A program made the position numbers and the translations under genes. This document shows positions 1 to 6,011 of a stretch of 11,190 bases of DNA, piece after piece. How positions within the stretch are numbered: the first letter of the stretch is position 1; each line of letters starts with the position of its first letter. Below the pieces are notes generated by a model. The model was given only the letters and a program-made list of their open reading frames with translations, had not been told where the DNA came from and ran no database searches. Source of the DNA: DTFZ01 sp964510055 (GTDB taxonomy: Bacteria; Bacillota; Clostridia; Christensenellales; SZUA-584); assembly GCA_964510055.1 (NCBI GenBank), contig CAZDZY010000099.1, positions 1 through 11,190 of the forward strand, read 5' to 3'.

Positions 1-208
1 TTCTCGGCGGCCCGCCCGAAGCGTCGGACAGGTAAGTATCGCAGTACCCCTCGGCTTTTAATTTACGAAGCAGTGGGTACACGGTGCCCTGCGCTATCTC
101 CACTGTCCTGGAGATCTTTTCGGCCAGCTCATATCCGTATGCGTCGCCTTTTTTGAGCAGCATCAGCACACACATCTCGAGCACGCCCTTTTTAAACTGT
201 GCGTTCAT
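1..208 (-). CDS. PadR family transcriptional regulator (N-terminal part, cut by window edge)
   Basis: The first 69 residues of a winged-helix repressor are visible; the rest lies beyond base 1. The protein opens MNAQFKKGVLEMCVLMLLKK and carries the PadR hallmarks YGYEL (residues 24-28), the recognition-helix region GTVYPLLRKLKAEGY (41-55), and the start of the wing with GGPPR (65-69), which in family members leads into K-x-Y-x-L-T. PadR proteins are small dimeric repressors, often ligand- or stress-responsive, that frequently control a neighbouring transporter or membrane protein gene. The target here would probably lie to the left of the window. The ATG at 208-206 is preceded by AGAGGTG (214-220, read on the minus strand) at good spacing. 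A promoter for it is listed separately. The family call is firm; the ligand and the target are unknown. Confidence 0.9.
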   Translation of the reverse strand, partial: MNAQFKKGVLEMCVLMLLKKGDAYGYELAEKISRTVEIAQGTVYPLLRKLKAEGYCDTYLSDASGGPPR

Positions 209-235
209 TAAAACACCTCTTACTCATTATCCACT

Positions 236-263
236 ATTATATTATGTACACTACTGAACGCAA
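236..263 (-). promoter_or_regulatory. Predicted sigma-A-type promoter of the padR-like gene
   Basis: Read on the minus strand, TTGCGT (258-263) and a perfect TATAAT (236-241) are separated by 16 nt, placing transcription start about 20 nt before the ATG at 208. The spacer contains TGTACA (245-250), a 6-bp palindrome that could be part of a PadR autoregulatory site. This is a pattern match only. Confidence 0.6.
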
Positions 264-271
264 TATAACAT

Positions 272-291
272 ATTGCATTTAAAAATGCAAT
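272..291. repeat. Perfect 9-bp inverted repeat in the padR/glycosylase divergent region
   Basis: ATTGCATTT (272-280) and AAATGCAAT (283-291) are exact reverse complements separated by two bases. It lies between two divergent promoters, about 10 bp upstream of the padR -35 box and about 35 bp upstream of the glycosylase -10 box. A 2-nt loop makes a stable RNA hairpin less likely than a dimeric-protein operator. T-rich sequence follows on the plus strand, so a weak terminator cannot be excluded. Confidence 0.5.
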
Positions 292-304
292 AGGAATTTT
301 ATTT

Positions 305-335
305 TTGTTTTTGATTGCGCATTATATGATATACT
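305..335 (+). promoter_or_regulatory. Predicted extended -10 promoter for the glycosylase-hydrogenase-glycosyltransferase operon
   Basis: TGATATACT (327-335) matches the extended -10 consensus TGnTATAAT at all but one base. TTGTTT (305-310) is a possible -35 box with a long 19-nt spacer. The predicted start near 342 gives a leader of about 20 nt with GGAG (351-354) placed 8 nt before the ATG at 363. Confidence 0.5.
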
Positions 336-362
336 GGTCAGTGTTTTCTCGGAGTAAGTAAT

Positions 363-854
363 ATGATTCATTCGTTTGGTCCGATAGCGGACGGTAAATG
401 CCGTATACTGGTACTCGGCTCGATACCTGGAGAAGAATCGCTGCGCAAGGGGCAGTATTATGGGCACGGCAGAAACGGCTTTTGGTATGTTATATATGCT
501 TTATTTGACGAAGAATACGAGCGGGACTACAATAAGCGCACGGAGTTTCTGCTGAAGCATAATATCGCGCTTTGGGATGTGATAAAAAGCTGCGAGAGGC
601 AGGGGAGCCTCGACTCGCATATAAAGGATCCCGTAATAAACGATTTCGCCGGTTTCTTCAAAGAGCATCCGGGTATAAAACATGTTTTTTTCAACGGGCA
701 AAAAGCGTACGGGCTTTTTAAGAGCAATATTGGTTTCGGCTTTAAAGGTGTTAGCTTTTCATACCTTAAGTCTACGAGCCCTGCTAATGCAATAACGTAT
801 GAGGAAAAATTGAAAGACTGGCATAAGGTGATCGAGGCGCTTAAAGAATTTTAG
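363..854 (+). CDS. DNA-deoxyinosine (hypoxanthine) glycosylase, uracil-DNA glycosylase superfamily family 6
   Basis: This 163-residue base-excision-repair enzyme is predicted to remove deaminated purine (deoxyinosine/hypoxanthine) from DNA in the cytoplasm. The motif-1 region GSIPGEESL (19-27) and the following QYYGHGRNGFW (31-41) are diagnostic of the family 6/HDG branch, where the Asn of the HxRN element (N38 here) is, as I recall, the functionally critical residue. The C-terminal STSPAN (137-142) matches the conserved loop of the same branch. Length is normal and the protein appears complete. The ATG at 363 is supported by GGAG 8 nt upstream. It is the first gene of a compact operon: the ribosome binding site of the following hydrogenase overlaps its stop codon. 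An older annotation might read G/T mismatch-specific (Mug-like) glycosylase, but the motif set favours HDG. Confidence 0.88.
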   Translation: MIHSFGPIADGKCRILVLGSIPGEESLRKGQYYGHGRNGFWYVIYALFDEEYERDYNKRTEFLLKHNIALWDVIKSCERQGSLDSHIKDPVINDFAGFFKEHPGIKHVFFNGQKAYGLFKSNIGFGFKGVSFSYLKSTSPANAITYEEKLKDWHKVIEALKEF

Positions 855-865
855 GAGGTAAATAC

Positions 866-2137
866 ATGAAACCATTTGAAAGCCTTTATAATGACGCGGT
901 GCATGCGGCCGTAAACAAGAACCTCGAAGAGCTGTTTGGGAAACAGCTTGATTATGACGAGCATAACATCGACTGCCTGTTGCGCCCGAGGAAGTATCCT
1001 CCCATCGTGCGGCTCGGCAAGTGCAGCTGCGAAGAAAAAACGTGTGAAAATATGTGCTTTTATAACGCTGTCTCGCGCGACGAAGAAGGAAATATAGTAA
1101 TATCAAAAGACTGCGTCGGCTGCGGCGAATGTATAAAAAGCTGCAAAAGTTCTAATCTTATCGATATAAAAGAAGTCGTGCCCATATTCGATATTATCAA
1201 CTCGGGCAGCGCTCCGGTATATGCGCTTATCGCTCCCGCGTTTTTAAGCCAGTTCAGCGAGGGAATGACGCCCGGCAAGCTGCGTCTCGCGTTTAAGATA
1301 CTGGGATTCGCGGGCATGATAGAAGTAGCGCTTTTCGCCGATATACTGACGCTTAAAGAAGCGCTGGAATTCGACGCCGCCGTGGTGCATGAAGACGATT
1401 TTATGCTGACGAGCTGCTGCTGCCCGCTGTGGGTGGCGATGATAAGGAAAGTCTACGGCAAACTCGCTCCTTATATGCCGCCTTCGGTTTCGCCCATGGC
1501 GGCGAGCGGCCGCGCCATAAAGAAGCTGTACCCCGAATCAAAAACGGTTTTCGTCGGCCCCTGTATCGCCAAGAAAGCGGAAGCGCGGCAGGAAGATATA
1601 AAAGACGCCGTCGACTTTGTGCTGACGTTTCAGGAGATGGATGAGATATTTAAAGCCGCGGGTATAGACCCGGAAAAGCTGCTGGAAGACCAGCGAGACC
1701 ATTCATCGGCGGCGGGCAGGATATACGCCCGTACCGGCGGAGTGAGCAAGGCTGTAGAAGATACCGTAAAGAGGCTCATGCCGGATAGAAATATACAGGT
1801 AAAAGCGGTCCAGGCTGACGGGGTCCCGGCGTGCAAGGCGCTTCTTAAAGAAATACAGGAAGGGCGCATAAGCGCAAACTTCATAGAAGGGATGGGGTGC
1901 CCCGGAGGCTGCGTGGGCGGGCCTAAAGCGCTTATTAACAGGGAAGAGGGAGCAAAACATGTGGACACTTACGCCAATGAGGCGGCCATTAAAACTCCCG
2001 CCGACAATCCGTTCGTTCTGGAGTTGCTCTCGATGCTCGGGTTCGATACGATAGAAAGCCTTACAAAAGGGCATAATATGTTTACGAGAAATTTTGACGA
2101 TAATCCGGGGAGGTTAACAGATACTGACGGAACATGA
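866..2137 (+). CDS. [FeFe] hydrogenase, group B-like (ferredoxin-like clusters plus H-cluster domain)
   Basis: This 423-residue iron-only hydrogenase catalytic subunit is predicted to interconvert protons and H2 in the cytoplasm, exchanging electrons with ferredoxin. The N-terminal region has a CxC-x4-C-x3-C set (C53, C55, C60, C64) and a 4Fe-4S signature CVGCGECIKSC (C83, C86, C89, C93). The H-cluster domain has all three signatures: L1 LTSCCCPLW (181-189), SP (209-210) followed by L2 GPCIAKKAEA (231-240), and L3 EGMGCPGGCVGG (341-352). L1 has three consecutive cysteines rather than the TSCCP of group A enzymes, and L2 reads GPC rather than MPC; both features, with the short N-terminus, point to group B. 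No maturation genes (hydE, hydF, hydG) or electron-bifurcating partner subunits lie in this window. The start is fixed by AGGAGG (853-858) 7 nt before the ATG. The end overlaps the next gene by ATGA. Confidence 0.9.
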   Translation: MKPFESLYNDAVHAAVNKNLEELFGKQLDYDEHNIDCLLRPRKYPPIVRLGKCSCEEKTCENMCFYNAVSRDEEGNIVISKDCVGCGECIKSCKSSNLIDIKEVVPIFDIINSGSAPVYALIAPAFLSQFSEGMTPGKLRLAFKILGFAGMIEVALFADILTLKEALEFDAAVVHEDDFMLTSCCCPLWVAMIRKVYGKLAPYMPPSVSPMAASGRAIKKLYPESKTVFVGPCIAKKAEARQEDIKDAVDFVLTFQEMDEIFKAAGIDPEKLLEDQRDHSSAAGRIYARTGGVSKAVEDTVKRLMPDRNIQVKAVQADGVPACKALLKEIQEGRISANFIEGMGCPGGCVGGPKALINREEGAKHVDTYANEAAIKTPADNPFVLELLSMLGFDTIESLTKGHNMFTRNFDDNPGRLTDTDGT

Positions 2138-3279
2138 AATTGATCGGACAATTCAACGATTCGTTTTCGCCTATTGCCGACGGAGTCAGCAGCGTGGTCA
2201 GAAATTACGCTTACTGGCTGCAGGAAAAATACGGCGAATGTTATGTCGTAACGCCAAATTTTCCGGGGTATGTCGATAACGAAAGTTTCAACGTTTTAAG
2301 ATACAACTCACTGCCGATACCCATGCGCAAACCGTACAGGGCGGGAATGGCGTTTTCTGATATCGCGTTCTTAAAGAAAATAAGCGGCTTAAGATTCGAT
2401 ATAATACATGCTCACAGCCCTTTCAGTTCGGGAAGGCTGGGCCTAAGGATAGCGCGCAGGCTCGATATACCTATTGTAACGACGTTCCATTCGAAGTATT
2501 ATGACGACTTTAAAAGCGCGCTGAAAAGCGCTCATGCGGCGAAAATGCTTCTCAAAAGCATTATGGAGTTTTACAACAGGGTAGATCGCGTCTGGACTGT
2601 CAGCGGCACCGCTGTCGATACCATCAGGGAATATGGATATAAAGGATGCATAGATATTGTAGGAAACGGTACGGATATCGTATGCGACGGTTGCCCCGAC
2701 CGAAATGATGGACTGAAAGATAAAATACGTTTTTTGTACGTCGGCCAGCAGGTATGGCATAAAAACCTGAAGATAATGATATTTGCGCTGAAAAAGCTTA
2801 AAGACTCAGGCTTGCAATTTCATATGACTATGGTGGGAGAGGGCTGCAACCAGCAAAGCGTGAAAAAGCTTGTACAAAGGTTGGAAATGGACAAAGACTT
2901 CATATTTACCGGCAGGATAAACGACCGCGGGAAACTGAAAACGATATACATGCAGACAGACCTCAACTTGTTTCCTTCCGAATACGATACGTTTTCGCTT
3001 GTCGTCCGGGAAGCCGCGGCGCTAGGCTGCCCGTCGCTCGTAATAACGCGCTCCTGCGCAGCGGAGGGGATAGAAGACGGCTATAACGGTTATCTGTCGG
3101 AAAACGACGTCAGCGCCTTTGCTTCGTGCATTCAGAAAGCGGCGGCGGATGCACAACTGCTCAAAACCGCGGGCCGCAATGCACGCGATACGCTCTACAG
3201 GCCGTGGGAGAGCGTTATTGACGAAGTGGCAATAAGGTATTCAGATATCATTGAGAGTAAAAAACATTATATACACTGA
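2134..3279 (+). CDS. Glycosyltransferase family 4 (GT-B fold), lipid glycosyltransferase-like
   Basis: The 381-residue protein is predicted to move a sugar from an NDP-sugar onto an acceptor at the inner face of the membrane. The N-terminal NDSFSPIADGVSSVV (8-22) and HAHSPFSSG (92-100) resemble diacylglycerol glucosyltransferases and PimB-like mannosyltransferases of family GT4. The nucleotide-sugar half holds VGNGTD, FLYVGQQVWHKN and FTGR, followed by PSEYDTFSLVVREAAALGCP. In this last motif D285 stands in the first position of the usual E-x7-E pair (second Glu is E293). No signal peptide or membrane helix is evident, so attachment would be peripheral. The ATG overlaps the hydrogenase stop by 4 bases (ATGA). 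A GGGGAGG lies about 20 nt upstream, too far for normal use, so translation is probably coupled. Donor and acceptor sugars or lipids cannot be read from the sequence. Confidence 0.85.
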   Translation: MKLIGQFNDSFSPIADGVSSVVRNYAYWLQEKYGECYVVTPNFPGYVDNESFNVLRYNSLPIPMRKPYRAGMAFSDIAFLKKISGLRFDIIHAHSPFSSGRLGLRIARRLDIPIVTTFHSKYYDDFKSALKSAHAAKMLLKSIMEFYNRVDRVWTVSGTAVDTIREYGYKGCIDIVGNGTDIVCDGCPDRNDGLKDKIRFLYVGQQVWHKNLKIMIFALKKLKDSGLQFHMTMVGEGCNQQSVKKLVQRLEMDKDFIFTGRINDRGKLKTIYMQTDLNLFPSEYDTFSLVVREAAALGCPSLVITRSCAAEGIEDGYNGYLSENDVSAFASCIQKAAADAQLLKTAGRNARDTLYRPWESVIDEVAIRYSDIIESKKHYIH

Positions 3280-3280
3280 C

Positions 3281-3313
3281 CGTTTTGCTCAAAAAGCGTT
3301 TTATTTTTATTTT
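3281..3313 (+). terminator. Weak predicted intrinsic terminator after the glycosyltransferase operon
   Basis: CGTTTT (3281-3286) can pair with AAAGCG (3293-3298), including one G-U pair, around a 6-nt loop. It is followed directly by TTTTATTTTTATTTT (3299-3313). It starts 2 nt after the stop codon. The stem is AT-rich, so termination may be partial. Confidence 0.4.
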
Positions 3314-3362
3314 GCAGGTAAGAATATTAGTAAAATAATTATAACCTCAAATTTCTGCGGTT

Positions 3363-3373
3363 TAGAGGCTCTA
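3363..3373. repeat. Short palindrome upstream of the Rieske oxidoreductase gene
   Basis: TAGAGGCTCTA is a 5-bp inverted repeat around one base, in the 146-bp gap between the glycosyltransferase and the oxidoreductase. The gap is otherwise AT-rich, and I see no convincing -35/-10 pair in it; TTGCAG (3312-3317) with ATAATT (3335-3340) at 17-nt spacing is the best but weak candidate. A role as an operator is only a guess. Confidence 0.25.
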
Positions 3374-3425
3374 ATATGGGGTATCTAAAATACGTGGCTT
3401 TTTGGGGTTAGGCAAGAGGAATAAT

Positions 3426-4934
3426 ATGGATCGTTTATCATACTGGATGGATACAGTAAAAGCTCCCGATTACCCTGAACTACCGGAAAGCATAAAATGC
3501 GATATAGCAGTTGTCGGCGCGGGCTTAACGGGCATTACGACAGCGCTGCTATTGGCGAAAACAGGCGCGGATGTAGTCGTTATAGAAGCGTCGAAGGCAG
3601 GCTCGGGCACGAGCGGCTATACTACGGCGAAAGTGACTGCGCAGCACGCGCTTAAACTGCAGACCCTTTCCGAAAAGAGAAGGGAAACGTACGCGCGAGC
3701 GAACTTGGCCGGCTTAGCAAGGATAGCCAAGTTTATTGAAGAATACGCTATAGACTGTGATTTCGCGCAGACTCCCGCTTACGTATATACCCGTGACAAA
3801 AACGACACGGAGCTTCTCGAAAAGGAATTGCGTGAATACGAAAAGCTGGGGATAAACGGGCGGCTTACTTCGAAAACGCGCCTTCCGTTTGACGCGACCG
3901 CGCTGGCGATGGAAAACCAGGCCCAGTTTCATCCCTTAAAGTATCTTTACGCTCTCGCTGCTGAGTTCGTTAAAAAAGGCGGAAGGATATTCGAACACAC
4001 GAAAGCTACGGAATTTGAGAGAAACGGGAAGTGTATTATTAAGACCGAAAAAGGTAATGTGAGCACCAATGCAGCAGTATTTGCGACGAATTATCCGCTT
4101 GTCGACTTTCCCGGTTTGTTCTTTATCAAACTGCATCAGGAGAGGGAATATGCCATCTGCACAGGCGCCAATAATGTTGACGTCGAGGGGATGTATATTA
4201 ATATACACGAACCGGTCAATTCGATAAGGATGCATTATTCCGATGCCGGGAACAAGCTGCTTTTGGTGGGGCACGGACACAGGACTGCGAAGGAAGACGA
4301 AGACGATACGAGCTATGAGCACTTAAGAGACTTCCTGCACGCCGATTTTAAAAGCGCGGATCAAAAACCTTCATACGAATGGTCGGCGCAGGACTGCATG
4401 ACGCTCGACGGCATACCGTATGTGGGAGCGATATTTGAGAAAAATCCGAACGTTTACGTCGCGGCGGGATATGAAAAATGGGGGATCACCAACAGCGCGG
4501 CAGCAGCGATGATGATATCGGACCACGCTGCCGGAACGAATTATATAGATCATGAAGTTCGCGAGAAATTTGACCCGATACGCTTTACGCCCGGTTCGTC
4601 GGCAAAGAACTTCTTCTCCCAGGCAGGCACAGTACTGAAGGCGTTTACATTGGATAACGTTCTTATGCCCGCGGGAGATTACGAAGACATAGAACCCGGC
4701 AAAGGCGCGGTAATGCGCATAGGCGGCAGAGCACAGGCGGTCTATAAGGATGAAAGCGGAGAGATACATGCTTTCAGCGCGCATTGCACGCACTTGGGAT
4801 GTACGCTGGAATATAACGAAACGGAGCAGTCTTTCGACTGCCCGTGCCACGGCTCGCGGTTTTCAATGCTCGGGGAAGTACTGGACGGCCCGGCTAAAAT
4901 ACCTCTTAAAAAAATCTTGGAGGATGATAAATAG
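3426..4934 (+). CDS. FAD-dependent oxidoreductase with C-terminal Rieske [2Fe-2S] domain (YhfW-like)
   Basis: This 502-residue two-domain redox protein is predicted to be cytoplasmic. The N-terminal DAO-type flavoprotein domain opens with the dinucleotide-binding motif VVGAGLTG (GxGxxG at 31-36) and the acidic end of the second strand VVVIEAS. A C-terminal Rieske domain follows from about residue 410. Its ligands are C454, H456, C472 and H475 (motifs CTHLGC and CPCHG), with C459 and C474 placed like the extra disulphide-forming cysteines of bc1-type Rieske proteins. This architecture matches Bacillus YhfW and related proteins, whose substrates are not established to my knowledge. I place the start at ATG 3426 because GAGGA (3416-3420) sits just upstream; an in-frame TTG at 3402 would add eight residues without a ribosome binding site. 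The stop TAG shares its last base with the GTG start of the next gene, so the two are translationally coupled. Confidence 0.88.
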   Translation: MDRLSYWMDTVKAPDYPELPESIKCDIAVVGAGLTGITTALLLAKTGADVVVIEASKAGSGTSGYTTAKVTAQHALKLQTLSEKRRETYARANLAGLARIAKFIEEYAIDCDFAQTPAYVYTRDKNDTELLEKELREYEKLGINGRLTSKTRLPFDATALAMENQAQFHPLKYLYALAAEFVKKGGRIFEHTKATEFERNGKCIIKTEKGNVSTNAAVFATNYPLVDFPGLFFIKLHQEREYAICTGANNVDVEGMYINIHEPVNSIRMHYSDAGNKLLLVGHGHRTAKEDEDDTSYEHLRDFLHADFKSADQKPSYEWSAQDCMTLDGIPYVGAIFEKNPNVYVAAGYEKWGITNSAAAAMMISDHAAGTNYIDHEVREKFDPIRFTPGSSAKNFFSQAGTVLKAFTLDNVLMPAGDYEDIEPGKGAVMRIGGRAQAVYKDESGEIHAFSAHCTHLGCTLEYNETEQSFDCPCHGSRFSMLGEVLDGPAKIPLKKILEDDK

Positions 4935-5911
4935 TGGGATACCGATTACTGCCGCGTAATCCCGCCCTGTATCACGGCAAAATATTGAGCCGCCCTTATT
5001 TTGAGGGCTGGTTCTTTAAGCATTCCGCAAAAGAGGGCTCGTGTGTTTTTATACCCGGCGTATTTCGCGCAAAGAAGCACGAAAACGATACCGCGTTCAT
5101 ACAGGTGCTTTTCAGCGACCCGATACAGAGCTTTTTTGTGCGATATCCGTTCGATTCTTTTCACAGTGAAAAAGACAGATTCGAAATACGGATAGAGGAG
5201 AACTTTTTCTCTGCGGAACGGGTGCGCCTCGATATAAGCAGTATCGGCTTAAAGGCCGAGCTTGATTACGGTGAGCCGGTGCAGCTTAAAAACAGCTTTC
5301 TTTCCCCCTCAATAATGGGGCCGTTTTCATACATCCCTTCCATGCAATGCAATCACGGGATATTGAGCCTCCGCCATGATGTCGACGGATTCGTAAGCTG
5401 CGACAAGAGGCATATGGAATTTACGGGCGCGAACGGATATATCGAAAAAGACTGGGGAGTGGCGTTCCCGAAGAGCTGGATATGGATGCAGTGCGAAGAC
5501 AAACAATCGGCGTTCATGTGTTCGATAGCCCATATAAAATACGGAATTATTAAGTTTACGGGGCTAATCTGCGTTCTTTTCGCGCAGGGCAAACAGTACC
5601 GCTTCGCGACTTACAACGGCGGAAAGGTAAGAAAGCTCAGCGTAAAGGACGGCGAGATCGAAGCAGAGATGACCCGGCGCGACCTTACGCTTAAAGTAAC
5701 GGCCCTGAATACAGATTTCGGGAGTTTAAAAGCTCCAACAAAAACCGGTATGAACAGGGTGGTATCCGAAAGCCTGCGGGCGAAATATCAGATCTCGCTT
5801 TTCGAAAACGGCCAAACTATCTATTCGGGCAGTTTCGAATACGGCGGGCTCGAATTATCAAATACTGAGGAGCTTATCAAAAGAATAAAACAGCCTTCCC
5901 AAGAGCAATAA
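4934..5911 (+). CDS. Tocopherol cyclase family protein (PF14249-like)
   Basis: The 325-residue protein resembles plant and cyanobacterial tocopherol cyclase. The family signatures are YFEGWFFK (22-29), MGPFSYIPSMQCNHGILSL (128-146), GYIEKDWG (168-175) and FPKSWIWMQ (178-186). Tocopherol cyclase closes the chromanol ring of a prenylated hydroquinone. Clostridia are not known to make tocopherol, so the reaction here is unknown and a lipocalin-like lipid- or isoprenoid-binding role is also possible. No signal peptide is seen. The start is GTG at 4934, overlapping the preceding TAG by one base, with GGAGG (4919-4923) 10 nt upstream; no in-frame ATG near the N-terminus fits as well. Coupling to the Rieske flavoprotein suggests that the two act on one substrate. 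Family identity is strong, function open. Confidence 0.85.
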   Translation: MGYRLLPRNPALYHGKILSRPYFEGWFFKHSAKEGSCVFIPGVFRAKKHENDTAFIQVLFSDPIQSFFVRYPFDSFHSEKDRFEIRIEENFFSAERVRLDISSIGLKAELDYGEPVQLKNSFLSPSIMGPFSYIPSMQCNHGILSLRHDVDGFVSCDKRHMEFTGANGYIEKDWGVAFPKSWIWMQCEDKQSAFMCSIAHIKYGIIKFTGLICVLFAQGKQYRFATYNGGKVRKLSVKDGEIEAEMTRRDLTLKVTALNTDFGSLKAPTKTGMNRVVSESLRAKYQISLFENGQTIYSGSFEYGGLELSNTEELIKRIKQPSQEQ

Positions 5912-5965
5912 AGCATATCCTCATTTTATTGCATGATTCCTGCGGCGGGCCTGATTTTATTTTAA

Positions 5966-6005
5966 GGGAATAAACGGGCTTAACATTCCCATGATAAACA
6001 TGGGA
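5966..6005 (+). promoter_or_regulatory. Two mutually exclusive hairpins over the lyase ribosome binding site
   Basis: TCCCATG (5987-5993) pairs perfectly with CATGGGA (5999-6005) around a 5-nt loop, and its 3' arm covers the first bases of the GGGAGGGG ribosome binding site (6002-6009). The 5' arm can instead pair as ATTCCC (5985-5990) with GGGAAT (5966-5971) upstream, which would free the ribosome binding site. The sequence pattern is exact; a regulatory switch is inference. Confidence 0.35.
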
Positions 6006-6011
6006 GGGGTT

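Noticed and set aside
1630..2074. Overlapping minus-strand open frames inside the hydrogenase gene
   Set aside because: They have no ribosome binding site or domain, and the hydrogenase on the plus strand has all its signature motifs.
3402..3425. In-frame TTG start eight codons upstream for the Rieske oxidoreductase
   Set aside because: No ribosome binding site precedes it, whereas GAGGA is correctly placed before the ATG at 3426, and the family begins close to that ATG.
4371..4850. A 159-codon open frame on the minus strand
   Set aside because: It is antisense to the Rieske domain coding region; its Arg-, Tyr- and Val-rich translation is typical of a mirror frame.
4750..4959. A 69-codon plus-strand frame overlapping the end of the Rieske gene
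   Set aside because: It is out of frame with the Rieske cysteine/histidine motifs and has no family likeness.
5991..6011. ATG codons at 5991 and 6000 as start of the spore photoproduct lyase family gene
   Set aside because: No ribosome binding site precedes them, and the extra residues do not resemble the family N-terminus; GGGAGGGG precedes ATG 6012.
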